DNA of 5,677 bases from an uncultured Collinsella sp. (GTDB taxonomy: Bacteria; Actinomycetota; Coriobacteriia; Coriobacteriales; Coriobacteriaceae). Below are positions 1 to 5,425 of the stretch, piece after piece. The number at the start of each line of letters is the position of its first letter. Position 1 is the first letter of the stretch. The translations under genes and the position numbers were made by a program. Location: positions 1-5,677 of the forward strand of contig CAAFEX010000102.1 in assembly GCA_900762015.1 (NCBI GenBank), written 5' to 3'. The notes below the pieces were generated by a model. The model saw only the letters and a program-made list of their open reading frames with translations. It had not been told where the DNA came from and did no database searches.

Positions 1-263
1 ATTCTGGGGCCAGAACACAAATCGAGAGCCTTCCGTGCGCTCTGCGGTGTAAGGCGCCAATCTCAGCAAATCTGTCCCACAATACTGCGCTGAAGAACAA
101 GACGGAACCCCTGAGCCAAACTCCCCTATACCTTATTAAGGCTAAGACAGGCAAGTTCACGCACCCGGCATATTCCAGAATAACATCCTATTGTTTTAGA
201 TGCTCTACAGGCATGAACAGCCGCGAATCGGAAAGATCTTCTAGTTTCGCCCCGACTGACCGC
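1..263. other. Non-coding stretch, no gene supported
   Basis: I find no supported gene, tRNA or recognisable structured RNA here on either strand. Small symmetric elements are present: TTCTGG-gg-CCAGAA at 2-15, a GCCTT/AAGGC stem closing around 28-55 with inner CCG/CGG pairing, and the odd palindrome CCTTA-t-TAAGG at 131-141. None has a T-tract or a promoter pair that would give it a role. The stretch is less GC-rich than the genes to its right and lies downstream of the minus-strand FHA gene, so it may hold 3' UTR sequence or the far flank of a neighbour outside the window. Confidence 0.5.
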
Positions 264-361
264 CAAGGGCCAAAATGGCCCCTCCATCCCCGGACGACCG
301 GCTCTGGAGCGCCAAGGAATGTCCCCAGCCGGCAGAAAAGGAACGTCCCTATCTGCCGGCT
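264..361. repeat. REP-like repeat cluster with hairpin at the FHA stop codon
   Basis: Two near-identical 13-mers occur in the same direction: AAGGAATGTCCCC at 314-326 and AAGGAACGTCCCT at 338-350 (11 of 13 identical). The second sits in the loop of a 10-bp inverted repeat, AGCCGGCAGA at 327-336 against TCTGCCGGCT at 352-361. A looser relative, AAGG-gccaaaatgg-CCCC (265-282), contains a GGGCCA/TGGCCC stem. Short palindromic units with AAGGAA..GTCCC cores resemble the REP-type repeats that TnpA_REP (RAYT) transposases spread between genes in many bacteria. The stem runs into the TAG stop of the FHA gene and has no T-tract, so it is not a convincing terminator, though it could protect the mRNA 3' end. 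Family membership is inferred. Confidence 0.5.
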
Positions 362-1298
362 AGAGAGCACCGAAGAGGATGGCGTAGGTAGTGGATTCGC
401 CGAGCTTGAGCTCGTCGCCGGGATTGAGTTGGGCGGAACGGCCGGGCTCGACCTGAATGCAGACGCGCGTGGCCCCGTTTACCACCACGGTTCCGTTGGT
501 GGACGACAAGTCCTCGACGTGCCAGATATTTTGAGCATCGCACCAGATATGGGCATGGCGGGCCGAGACATCGTCGCCGACGTCGGTAATATCGCCCTCA
601 CCAGTGGCCAGCGCGCCAATCTCAACACCCTGCTCACTCGGCTGAATCCAGCGCGGGGCGCTAACGACAAAACTGTTTTGTACGCGCAGCAAGCCCAAGG
701 GGTGCGCCGGGGCGGGTTCGCGTTCGCCCGCGGTCATCGACATGCCAAGCGAACGCGGCGTGGAGGTGCCTCCGCCACAGGTCGCGTGCGCGTAGTCGAT
801 GGCATAGTTCACCGAGGACCGTACATCCGCCGAACAGCCGACGGCGACAAACAGCACCAGCACGGCCTCGGCGCGCTCGGCGGGCATGAGTTCCGCCGCC
901 TGGGACAGGCGATCGAGCGCGTTGCGATAGAGATTCGTGTCCTGGTGGCACTCTTCGAGCGCGCGTACCATCGGTTCGCCTGCAGGACCGCACACCATAT
1001 TGATCACAGCCGTGGAGTCCATGGGATTGCGCTGGCGCAGGGCAAGTTGCGACATAATACGCGCAGCCGAGGTACCGTATTCGGCAAAGTAGCGCTGCTG
1101 AAGCGTGCCGACCGGCGCGCGAACGATAAAGCGGGAAACCCAAGAGCGATCGGTGGCTCGGCTCTGCGGGCTGCGGCCGTCGGCGAGCGGACGGGACGAA
1201 AGCACCAAGCCGCACAGCTCGATATGGCTCAGATGCGCCGCGCGCTTAAAGATGTCAAACATGGCCCCGCATGGGGTGAGCTCAACTTGAGATGCCAT
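360..1298 (-). CDS. FHA-domain protein with novel N-terminal region
   Basis: Cytoplasmic 312-residue protein; no signal peptide or membrane segment is evident. The C-terminal third (about residues 203-310) is a forkhead-associated domain, a fold that binds phosphothreonine peptides. Visible marks are VSARHAHI (S245, H248), then DLSSTNGTVVVNG (T267, N268, G269), then LNPGDELKLG (292-300). The canonical Arg after Ile-Gly (strand 3) appears to be Ala229, which may weaken phosphopeptide binding. Residues 1-200 are mixed helical sequence I do not recognise; it contains Cys103, 117, 155 and 174. The start is fixed by AAGGAGG eight nt upstream, inside the kinase gene's 3' end; the kinase stop is 3 nt away, so the two are surely co-transcribed. 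As last gene of the trio it is the likely phospho-reader or substrate of the kinase (inference). FHA assignment is firm; the N-terminal function is unknown. Confidence 0.85.
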   Translation of the reverse strand: MASQVELTPCGAMFDIFKRAAHLSHIELCGLVLSSRPLADGRSPQSRATDRSWVSRFIVRAPVGTLQQRYFAEYGTSAARIMSQLALRQRNPMDSTAVINMVCGPAGEPMVRALEECHQDTNLYRNALDRLSQAAELMPAERAEAVLVLFVAVGCSADVRSSVNYAIDYAHATCGGGTSTPRSLGMSMTAGEREPAPAHPLGLLRVQNSFVVSAPRWIQPSEQGVEIGALATGEGDITDVGDDVSARHAHIWCDAQNIWHVEDLSSTNGTVVVNGATRVCIQVEPGRSAQLNPGDELKLGESTTYAILFGAL

Positions 1299-1301
1299 GA
1301 C

Positions 1302-3146
1302 CTAGGCCTCCTTGGTCGTAGAAATAGAATCGGACGATACTTCGACAGGTCCGCCAAAAGTACGGGCAGCTGCGGCTCCACCGGCAAGCGGAGTCGCCAT
1401 CTGGGCTTTTGTGCGTCGCGGTGCCGAAACGGGAAGTTCAAAGGCAAAGCCCATCGCAAGCAAAAACCACGTAAGCGTATAGGTTGCAACCAGAGCGGCA
1501 ACAAGGCCGCCCATCACGGCGCGTTGGGAAAATACGCTACATGCAGCCACAACCAACACCGGAACCTCGCAGGCAGAAAGCGCAAGCACACCCTGCAGGA
1601 AGCCCGAGCGCCGATCGCGCGCAAGTGCCCCCGCGGCAACGCCGGCTATGCCTGGCAGCGCCAACGCCAGTGCGGCAATAATACCCGGTAGCGACCCAGA
1701 CCACACGAGCGATCCCAAAGTCGCCGTCACGCGAGCGCCCGACGCCAGCAGCGCGGCCGAGACCACGACCACAGTCCAAACCACGCCACAGACGACCGAC
1801 GCGCCGACCATCAGCGCGCGACGAACCGCGCGACCGGACGCATCCATGGGGCACGGCGTGAGCGGCTCGCCGCGGAGCGAACGACCGACATTTTGCGCAT
1901 AGTGGTCACAAAACGCCGAGAGCGCTGCCTCGACCGCCGCCGGCTCGGGACGATCTTTTTGATGGCTGGACAGGCAGGCCATCACCACGTCGAACAGCTG
2001 GGCATCGACAAACGCCAGCGCGTCGCGCAGCTCTTCGGAATCCGGCTCAAGCCCTAGCTGCTGGGCCTGCTCGGCCGCGGCGAGCGCCACATCGGGCTCA
2101 CGACGAAGCAGCTGAGTCAAATCACAACCGGGCGCATGGGCACCAATGGGATAGTCGGGCCGCGTGTCCATCTTGAGACGGTAGGGGCTCGCGATGTCGC
2201 GCGTCTTTTTGCGCGAACCCGAGGTGCCCGAAGTGCTCGGCGCGGCTTCGTATGGCGCGACGCCGGCAATGAGCTCGTAAACCGTGCTTGCCGCGGCATA
2301 GACGTCGATCGCCGGCGACATACGCAAAGCGCGCAGGTCGGGAATATCGTCGGTGAGCATCTCGGGCGGGGCATAGGCAACCGTCGCGCGACGCAGCGTG
2401 GCATAACGCTCCGTAAACGACGCCTTGCCGCCGGTACCGGCCACGGCCGACGCAGGCTCGAGCGCCAGCGACGAGCCAAAGTCGATCAGGCACAGGTCAA
2501 AGGTGCCCTCGGCAAGCTGCCGGTCAAGCGGCAGACGTGCCGTACGCACCATAATATTAGCGGGCGAGATATCGCGATGGACAAAGCCCTCACCCACCAG
2601 GCTCATACGGCAGAGCAGATCGAACAGGTCGCGACCCAGACGCGCCGCCACAAGTGGCGACAGGCGTCCGGCATCGTCCACGGCGAGTCGCGAACGCAAG
2701 CGGGCAAGCGTCTCGCCCTCGACCCATTCCATGACAATTGCAGGCACACCGTCAACCTCGCCCCAGCCATAGAGGCGGGGAAAGCCCTTAAGGCCCGAAA
2801 GGGCGCGATGGCATTCGTATTCCTCGCGAAACGCCGCCTTGAACTTGGCGACCAGCGCCTCGTGAGCGGCGGCGTCGTCAAACTCATCGCGCGTCGGCAA
2901 GATGAGCTGCTTGAGTGCCACGGCCTCACCCTGGGCGTTGACGGCACGCGTCACGCGGCCGATACCGCCACGGCGCATGGTGGCATCGTCGGCAAACAGC
3001 ATCGTAAAACGACGCAGATAGGCAGGCAGCTCGTCCTGACCGAGCGCAATGGCCGGCTCAAACCCGTCGACACGCGCCAGGCGCAGGCCGACCATGGGAT
3101 CGCGACCGAGCGATTGTGGTGTGGTGGATGCAAGATCGGTCATCAT
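1302..3146 (-). CDS. Transmembrane Ser/Thr protein kinase (PknB-like kinase domain)
   Basis: 614 residues. The Hanks-type kinase domain covers about 45-415. It shows a degenerate glycine loop RRGGIGRV (58-65, first Gly replaced by Arg), catalytic Lys79 in VALKQL, a candidate helix-C Glu at 108/109, HRDISPAN (190-197; D192, N197), DFG (222-224), PPE in place of APE (260-262), the D281-V-Y helix-F motif and DRP (398-400). All core catalytic residues are present, but the Lys usual at HRDxK is Ser194. A long insertion (about 301-380), Ser/Thr-rich at 304-315, enlarges the C-lobe. Four hydrophobic segments follow (about 444-468, 484-509, 517-539, 545-569), then a cytoplasmic tail ending in SSDSISTTKEA. 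There are no PASTA repeats, and the sensor part is the membrane bundle itself. The ATG overlaps the previous stop as ATGA and no strong Shine-Dalgarno is seen, suggesting translational coupling. A second ATG follows at once (3143). Substrate unknown. Confidence 0.93.
   Translation of the reverse strand: MMTDLASTTPQSLGRDPMVGLRLARVDGFEPAIALGQDELPAYLRRFTMLFADDATMRRGGIGRVTRAVNAQGEAVALKQLILPTRDEFDDAAAHEALVAKFKAAFREEYECHRALSGLKGFPRLYGWGEVDGVPAIVMEWVEGETLARLRSRLAVDDAGRLSPLVAARLGRDLFDLLCRMSLVGEGFVHRDISPANIMVRTARLPLDRQLAEGTFDLCLIDFGSSLALEPASAVAGTGGKASFTERYATLRRATVAYAPPEMLTDDIPDLRALRMSPAIDVYAAASTVYELIAGVAPYEAAPSTSGTSGSRKKTRDIASPYRLKMDTRPDYPIGAHAPGCDLTQLLRREPDVALAAAEQAQQLGLEPDSEELRDALAFVDAQLFDVVMACLSSHQKDRPEPAAVEAALSAFCDHYAQNVGRSLRGEPLTPCPMDASGRAVRRALMVGASVVCGVVWTVVVVSAALLASGARVTATLGSLVWSGSLPGIIAALALALPGIAGVAAGALARDRRSGFLQGVLALSACEVPVLVVAACSVFSQRAVMGGLVAALVATYTLTWFLLAMGFAFELPVSAPRRTKAQMATPLAGGAAAARTFGGPVEVSSDSISTTKEA
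1307..1313 (-). promoter_or_regulatory. Ribosome binding site of the FHA gene
   Basis: AAGGAGG on the minus strand, eight nt before the ATG at 1298. It lies within the last codons of the kinase gene. It fixes the FHA start and shows that this gene is translated from its own strong site rather than only by coupling. Confidence 0.8.
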
Positions 3147-4048
3147 AGGGCAAGCGCCGCCACGTTATTGTTGAAGTTACCGAGCGCGACGTCATCATCG
3201 CCGTAATGGCCGACCCATTGACATAGGTTGGTATAACAGCCCCACAGATTGGCATACTGCTGATACCACTTTGACCGGGGCGAGAATGTCTGACGACCGA
3301 ACTCGGCTCGAATGACAAACATCTCCCCGACCAGGCTGTCGCACGGCCTGGGATCTCCCGTAGAGTTATAGGTCGAGACCACGTCATTGGCACGAGAAAC
3401 GTAACTGTCGAGCATGTTGTACTTGGTCACAAGCCAACTGTGAATGCCCTCTTCCTCAGCAGCGGAAAGGCCACCGGAGTTTGCATCGTTGTCAGTGTTG
3501 CCGCCCGTCGAACCGCCGTTTCCAGACCCTCCGGTAGAGGAACCCGACCCAGAGCCGCCGCCCGAACTCGACGAATCCGAGCCGGAGCCAGAAGTATCCG
3601 AGCTACCGGGCTTTCCGGACTGCTGGGCGTCCTGCTCCTTCTGCTGCTCGACCTTATTCACCGTTGCCGCCACGCTATTGTTGGACAACCGATCGATAAT
3701 CTTGGTGTTGGTGAGCACGATGGTTTTGCCATTGGCAAGCGTGACTTCGTTGTCCGGGGCCTCGGCGCCGTCCGCATCGTCGGTGCCAAACACAATATGC
3801 CCGACCACACTTGCCCAAGCATATCCAGTCGTGGTGCCCAGATCGCTTTTGACCTCATGCCCCACGCGCGGTTCGCGTGCGGCATGCGCCTGCATCATGG
3901 ACGGCACGGTCATGCCATAGGCAGAAACGCCAGCTATGACCAGCACCAGCGAGCACGATAGCAGTGCGTACGCCCGCGGCGCCAAGCCCAGTCGGCGTCG
4001 TATGCGCACCGCGGCGCCGCGCTTTGTCTGAGTGCCACCGGGCCGCAT
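3143..4048 (-). CDS. Single-pass membrane protein with Gly/Ser linker, unknown function
   Basis: I do not recognise this 301-residue protein. A basic N-terminus (RIRRR at 15-19) precedes one hydrophobic segment at about 26-48, giving an N-in, C-out membrane anchor by the positive-inside rule. An outer segment (about 58-133) includes EVTLANGKTIVLTNTKIIDR (101-120). Then come Gln/Lys/Glu-rich residues (133-143) and a Gly/Ser/Asn/Asp low-complexity linker (144-193). A C-terminal domain (194-301), probably helical and rich in Trp/Tyr, holds Cys236, 271 and 276. No catalytic motif or cell-wall sorting signal is seen. The start was chosen because GGAGGAG lies five nt upstream of this ATG. An in-frame ATG at 4105 (320 residues) has no Shine-Dalgarno but could be used on a leaderless transcript. 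The stop overlaps the kinase start (ATGA), so the two proteins are probably made together. A sensor or partner role for the kinase is inferred from position only. Confidence 0.8.
   Translation of the reverse strand: MRPGGTQTKRGAAVRIRRRLGLAPRAYALLSCSLVLVIAGVSAYGMTVPSMMQAHAAREPRVGHEVKSDLGTTTGYAWASVVGHIVFGTDDADGAEAPDNEVTLANGKTIVLTNTKIIDRLSNNSVAATVNKVEQQKEQDAQQSGKPGSSDTSGSGSDSSSSGGGSGSGSSTGGSGNGGSTGGNTDNDANSGGLSAAEEEGIHSWLVTKYNMLDSYVSRANDVVSTYNSTGDPRPCDSLVGEMFVIRAEFGRQTFSPRSKWYQQYANLWGCYTNLCQWVGHYGDDDVALGNFNNNVAALAL
3470..3619 (-). repeat. Low-complexity Gly/Ser linker coding segment
   Basis: These codons encode residues 144-193 of the membrane protein, almost wholly Gly, Ser, Asn, Asp and Thr with short GS-type iterations such as GGGSGSGSSTGG. 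Such stretches are flexible spacers between an anchor and an outer domain and often vary in length between strains. It is part of the gene, not a separate element. Confidence 0.75.
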
Positions 4049-4053
4049 GCGTT

Positions 4054-4060
4054 CTCCTCC
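4054..4060 (-). promoter_or_regulatory. Ribosome binding site of the membrane protein gene
   Basis: GGAGGAG on the minus strand, five nt before the ATG at 4048. It is the strongest Shine-Dalgarno in the window and is why the shorter start is preferred to in-frame ATGs further upstream. It directly follows the T-tract of the terminator-like hairpin. Confidence 0.8.
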
Positions 4061-4088
4061 AACAAAAACACGCCGCTCGGGAGCGGCG
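4061..4088 (-). terminator. Intrinsic terminator or leader attenuator before the kinase operon
   Basis: On the minus strand CGCCGCTC-cc-GAGCGGCG (4088-4071; eight complementary positions, about seven pairs once a loop is allowed) is followed by TGTTTTTGTT (4070-4061). This is the shape of a rho-independent terminator. It would end the ybaB-recR transcript. However, only one base separates its T-tract from the Shine-Dalgarno of the next gene, leaving no room for a promoter between them. The operon downstream must therefore be reached by read-through, or the hairpin is a regulated attenuator in its leader. Confidence 0.6.
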
Positions 4089-4112
4089 CATTCATTCGAA
4101 TCCATATTTGAG

Positions 4113-4141
4113 TGTATCAGCGAACCAAAAAGGTTGCGCAA
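4113..4141 (-). promoter_or_regulatory. Weak candidate promoter for the kinase operon
   Basis: On the minus strand TTGCGC (4141-4136), a 17-nt spacer and GATACA (4118-4113) make a poor sigma-70-like pair: 4 of 6 and 3 of 6 matches. Expected transcription would start near 4105-4107, at or beside the in-frame ATG at 4105, which would give a leaderless message. The -35 overlaps the 10-bp palindrome GTTGCGCAAC (4133-4142). Speculative. Confidence 0.25.
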
Positions 4142-4157
4142 CGAATGGACAAATTGA

Positions 4158-4202
4158 GGATGCGAGCGGAAGCATCCATGCGATAAGCGGATACGAAGCA
4201 TC
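4158..4202. repeat. Imperfect tandem repeat of ATGCGA..GCGGA..AGCATC
   Basis: Unit one (4160-4176) is ATGCGA-GCGGA-AGCATC. Unit two (4178-4202) has the same three blocks with TAA and TACGA inserted between them. Unit one can fold as GGATGC/GCATCC (4158-4163 with 4172-4177). It lies in the gap between recR and the kinase operon. Its role is unknown; a leader RNA structure or protein-binding sites are possible. Confidence 0.45.
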
Positions 4203-4218
4203 TTTGTTGCACAACAAA
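4203..4218. promoter_or_regulatory. Operator-like inverted repeat
   Basis: TTTGTTG-ca-CAACAAA, perfect 7-bp arms with a 2-bp spacer. The size and symmetry suit a dimeric helix-turn-helix regulator, but a short RNA hairpin cannot be excluded. It lies about 155 bp upstream of the membrane protein start. Confidence 0.35.
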
Positions 4219-4226
4219 CTCACAGT

Positions 4227-4256
4227 CGCACGGGGAAATTATGACTACCCCGTGCG
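4227..4256 (-). other. Stable hairpin downstream of recR, no T-tract
   Basis: CGCACGGGG (4227-4235) pairs with CCCCGTGCG (4248-4256) across a 12-nt AT-rich loop, a 9-bp GC-rich stem starting 37 nt past the recR stop. No T-run follows on either strand. It could be a 3'-end stabiliser, a weak terminator or part of a structured leader. Confidence 0.45.
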
Positions 4257-4293
4257 TCGCGAGGAAAACATACGGCAGGAGCAGGCTCGCCAC

Positions 4294-4890
4294 CTAAATC
4301 GCGCGGCGGGCCTCGATGGCGCGGCCAAGCGTAAGCTCGTCGGCATACTCCAAGTCGCCGCCCACGGGAAGGCCGCTTGCCAGACGCGACACCTCGACGC
4401 CCAACGGCTTGATGGTACGGGCCAGATAGCTCGCCGTGGTCTCGCCCTCAATATTGGGGTTGGTGGCGATGATGACCTCGTGGATGTCCTCGTGGCCCAA
4501 GCGTGCCAGCAGCTCTCGAATGTGCAGCTGCTCGGGGCCAATCTTGTCCATGGGACTGATCACGCCGCCCAATACGTGGTAGAGGCCGTGGTAGCTGCCC
4601 GTGCGCTCAATCGCCTGGACATCGCGCGGCTCGCCCACCACGCAAATGCGAGTGGTATCGCGCATCGGGTCCTGGCAGATGGAGCACTCGTCGGCCGTGG
4701 CGTAGTTAAAGCAGCGGCTGCAAAAGTGGACCTCCTGCTTGACCTCCAGGATGGCCTCGGCCAGGCGGCGCGCCTCCTCGGCGTCGGCCTCCAACAGGTA
4801 ATAGGCGATGCGCTGGGCCGACTTGGGACCAATGCCCGGCAGACGGCCCAGCTCATCGAGCAGTTTTTGCAGACTGTGATTTGCACTCAT
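4294..4890 (-). CDS. recR: Recombination mediator protein RecR
   Basis: 198 residues, the usual RecR length and complete. RecR forms ring-shaped oligomers that, with RecO (and RecF), load RecA onto SSB-coated single-stranded DNA at gaps during recombinational repair in the cytoplasm. In order: helix-hairpin-helix LPGIGPKSAQR (17-27); a four-Cys zinc site C57-S-R-C60 and C69-S-I-C72; a Toprim domain from about 80, with VVGEP (84-88, E87) and ATNPNIEGE (142-150); and the C-terminal RLASGLPVGGDLEYAD (169-184) that closes the ring. ATG at 4890 is the only sensible start, but no clear Shine-Dalgarno precedes it. It begins 13 nt after the ybaB stop, so translation is probably helped by ribosomes finishing ybaB. 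The dnaX-ybaB-recR order is widespread; dnaX is not seen in this window. Very confident. Confidence 0.98.
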   Translation of the reverse strand: MSANHSLQKLLDELGRLPGIGPKSAQRIAYYLLEADAEEARRLAEAILEVKQEVHFCSRCFNYATADECSICQDPMRDTTRICVVGEPRDVQAIERTGSYHGLYHVLGGVISPMDKIGPEQLHIRELLARLGHEDIHEVIIATNPNIEGETTASYLARTIKPLGVEVSRLASGLPVGGDLEYADELTLGRAIEARRAI

Positions 4891-4903
4891 ATATATGCGT
4901 GTC

Positions 4904-5224
4904 TTAGAACGGCATGCCCGGGATGTTGAGGCCGCCGGTGATGGCGCCCATCTGCTTGTTGGCGAGCTCGTTGACGCCGCGGACGGCCTCGTTGACGGCA
5001 GCCATGATCATATCCTGCAGCATATCGACGTCCTCGGGATCGAGGGCATCGGGATCGATGGTGAGGTTGACGAGCTCCATCTCGCCGTTAACGGTCACCT
5101 TGACCATGCCGCCGCCGGCAGAGGCGTCGACGGTCTGGGACTTGAGGTTCTCCTGCGCGGCGGCAAGCTGCTCCTGCATCTTGCGAGCCTGCTTCATCAT
5201 CTGCTGCATGTTCATACCGGCCAT
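4904..5224 (-). CDS. ybaB: YbaB/EbfC family nucleoid-associated protein
   Basis: 106 residues, complete and typical in length. YbaB/EbfC proteins are dimeric DNA-binding proteins that coat the nucleoid and are repeatedly found beside recR, suggesting a link to repair. The N-terminal helix MNMQQMMKQARKMQEQLAAAQ (4-24) is the Met/Gln/Lys-rich family mark. It is followed by the strand region MVKVTVNGEMELVNLTIDP (40-58), then LDPEDVDMLQDMIMAAVNEA (61-80), and a Gly/Met-rich tail ending GGLNIPGMPF. The start is set by AAAGGAG five nt upstream. It is the first gene of the minus-strand set here, 13 nt before recR, and probably shares its transcript. A candidate promoter lies about 75 nt upstream, with two small hairpins in the leader between. 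Very confident in the family; the exact cellular role in this organism is not shown. Confidence 0.97.
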   Translation of the reverse strand: MAGMNMQQMMKQARKMQEQLAAAQENLKSQTVDASAGGGMVKVTVNGEMELVNLTIDPDALDPEDVDMLQDMIMAAVNEAVRGVNELANKQMGAITGGLNIPGMPF

Positions 5225-5229
5225 GATGG

Positions 5230-5236
5230 CTCCTTT
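5230..5236 (-). promoter_or_regulatory. Ribosome binding site of ybaB
   Basis: AAAGGAG on the minus strand, five nt before the ATG at 5224. It supports that start over the later Met codons 4 and 6. Confidence 0.75.
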
Positions 5237-5237
5237 A

Positions 5238-5269
5238 CGTGCGGCCGCACGCCGAGCTGCAAGGGCAGC
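5238..5269 (-). other. Two consecutive small hairpins in the ybaB leader
   Basis: On the minus strand GCTGC-cctt-GCAGC (5269-5256) is followed after four nt by the 14-bp perfect palindrome CGTGCGGCCGCACG (5251-5238), which can fold as a five-pair stem with a GGCC loop. The second hairpin ends one nt before the Shine-Dalgarno. They may tune translation or simply reflect GC-rich spacer; there is no T-tract. Confidence 0.4.
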
Positions 5270-5299
5270 CGGAGCACGGCGGGACTTTCAAACTCAAAA

Positions 5300-5308
5300 A
5301 TCGTACCA
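5300..5308 (-). promoter_or_regulatory. Candidate extended -10 promoter of ybaB-recR
   Basis: The minus strand reads TGG-TACGAT, matching the TGn extension plus 4 of 6 bases of TATAAT. No good -35 lies upstream, as is usual for extended -10 promoters. Transcription would begin near 5293, giving a leader of about 70 nt. Prediction from sequence only. Confidence 0.35.
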
Positions 5309-5381
5309 CGGCGCGAGGCCAGCGAGCGGGGCGGACGTGTTACCTCAGTCGATATACATGTCCTGGAGCGCAAGCCGCACC

Positions 5382-5425
5382 CAATAATTATGCAAAGTTG
5401 AATAATTTGCATCTGCATAATATTG
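5382..5425. promoter_or_regulatory. Nested AT-rich dyad in the divergent intergenic region
   Basis: Outer arms CAATAATTATGC (5382-5393) and GCATAATATTG (5415-5425) are inverted copies differing by one base insertion. Inside them, ATGCAAA (5390-5396) and TTTGCAT (5406-5412) form a second, overlapping perfect inverted repeat with a 9-nt gap. The AT-rich block stands out from its GC-rich surroundings and may hold overlapping regulator sites acting on either flanking promoter. Confidence 0.4.

Noticed and set aside
188..370. 60-codon minus-strand frame with internal repeat GTFLFCR / GTFLGAP
   Set aside because: The peptide repeat is only the translation of the REP-like DNA repeat. It uses GTG inside the FHA gene's 3' end and has no clear ribosome binding site.
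213..1691. 492-codon open frame on the plus strand
   Set aside because: It lies antisense to the FHA gene and the kinase 3' end, has an Arg/His/Gly-rich composition without domains, and no ribosome binding site. It is a GC-rich antisense shadow.
2136..3206. 356-codon plus-strand open frame
   Set aside because: Antisense to the kinase domain, where catalytic motifs confirm the minus-strand frame. No recognisable protein features.
4049..4201. Longer start of the membrane protein at 4201 (352 residues)
   Set aside because: The added N-terminus spans the dyads and terminator-like hairpin, has no SD, and a strong SD serves the ATG at 4048. Only the intermediate ATG at 4105 is kept as an alternative.
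3964..4929. 321-codon plus-strand open frame
   Set aside because: Antisense to recR and the recR-kinase gap; the minus strand carries an unmistakable RecR.
4895..5401. 168-codon plus-strand frame
   Set aside because: Antisense shadow of ybaB, which is a clear family member on the minus strand.
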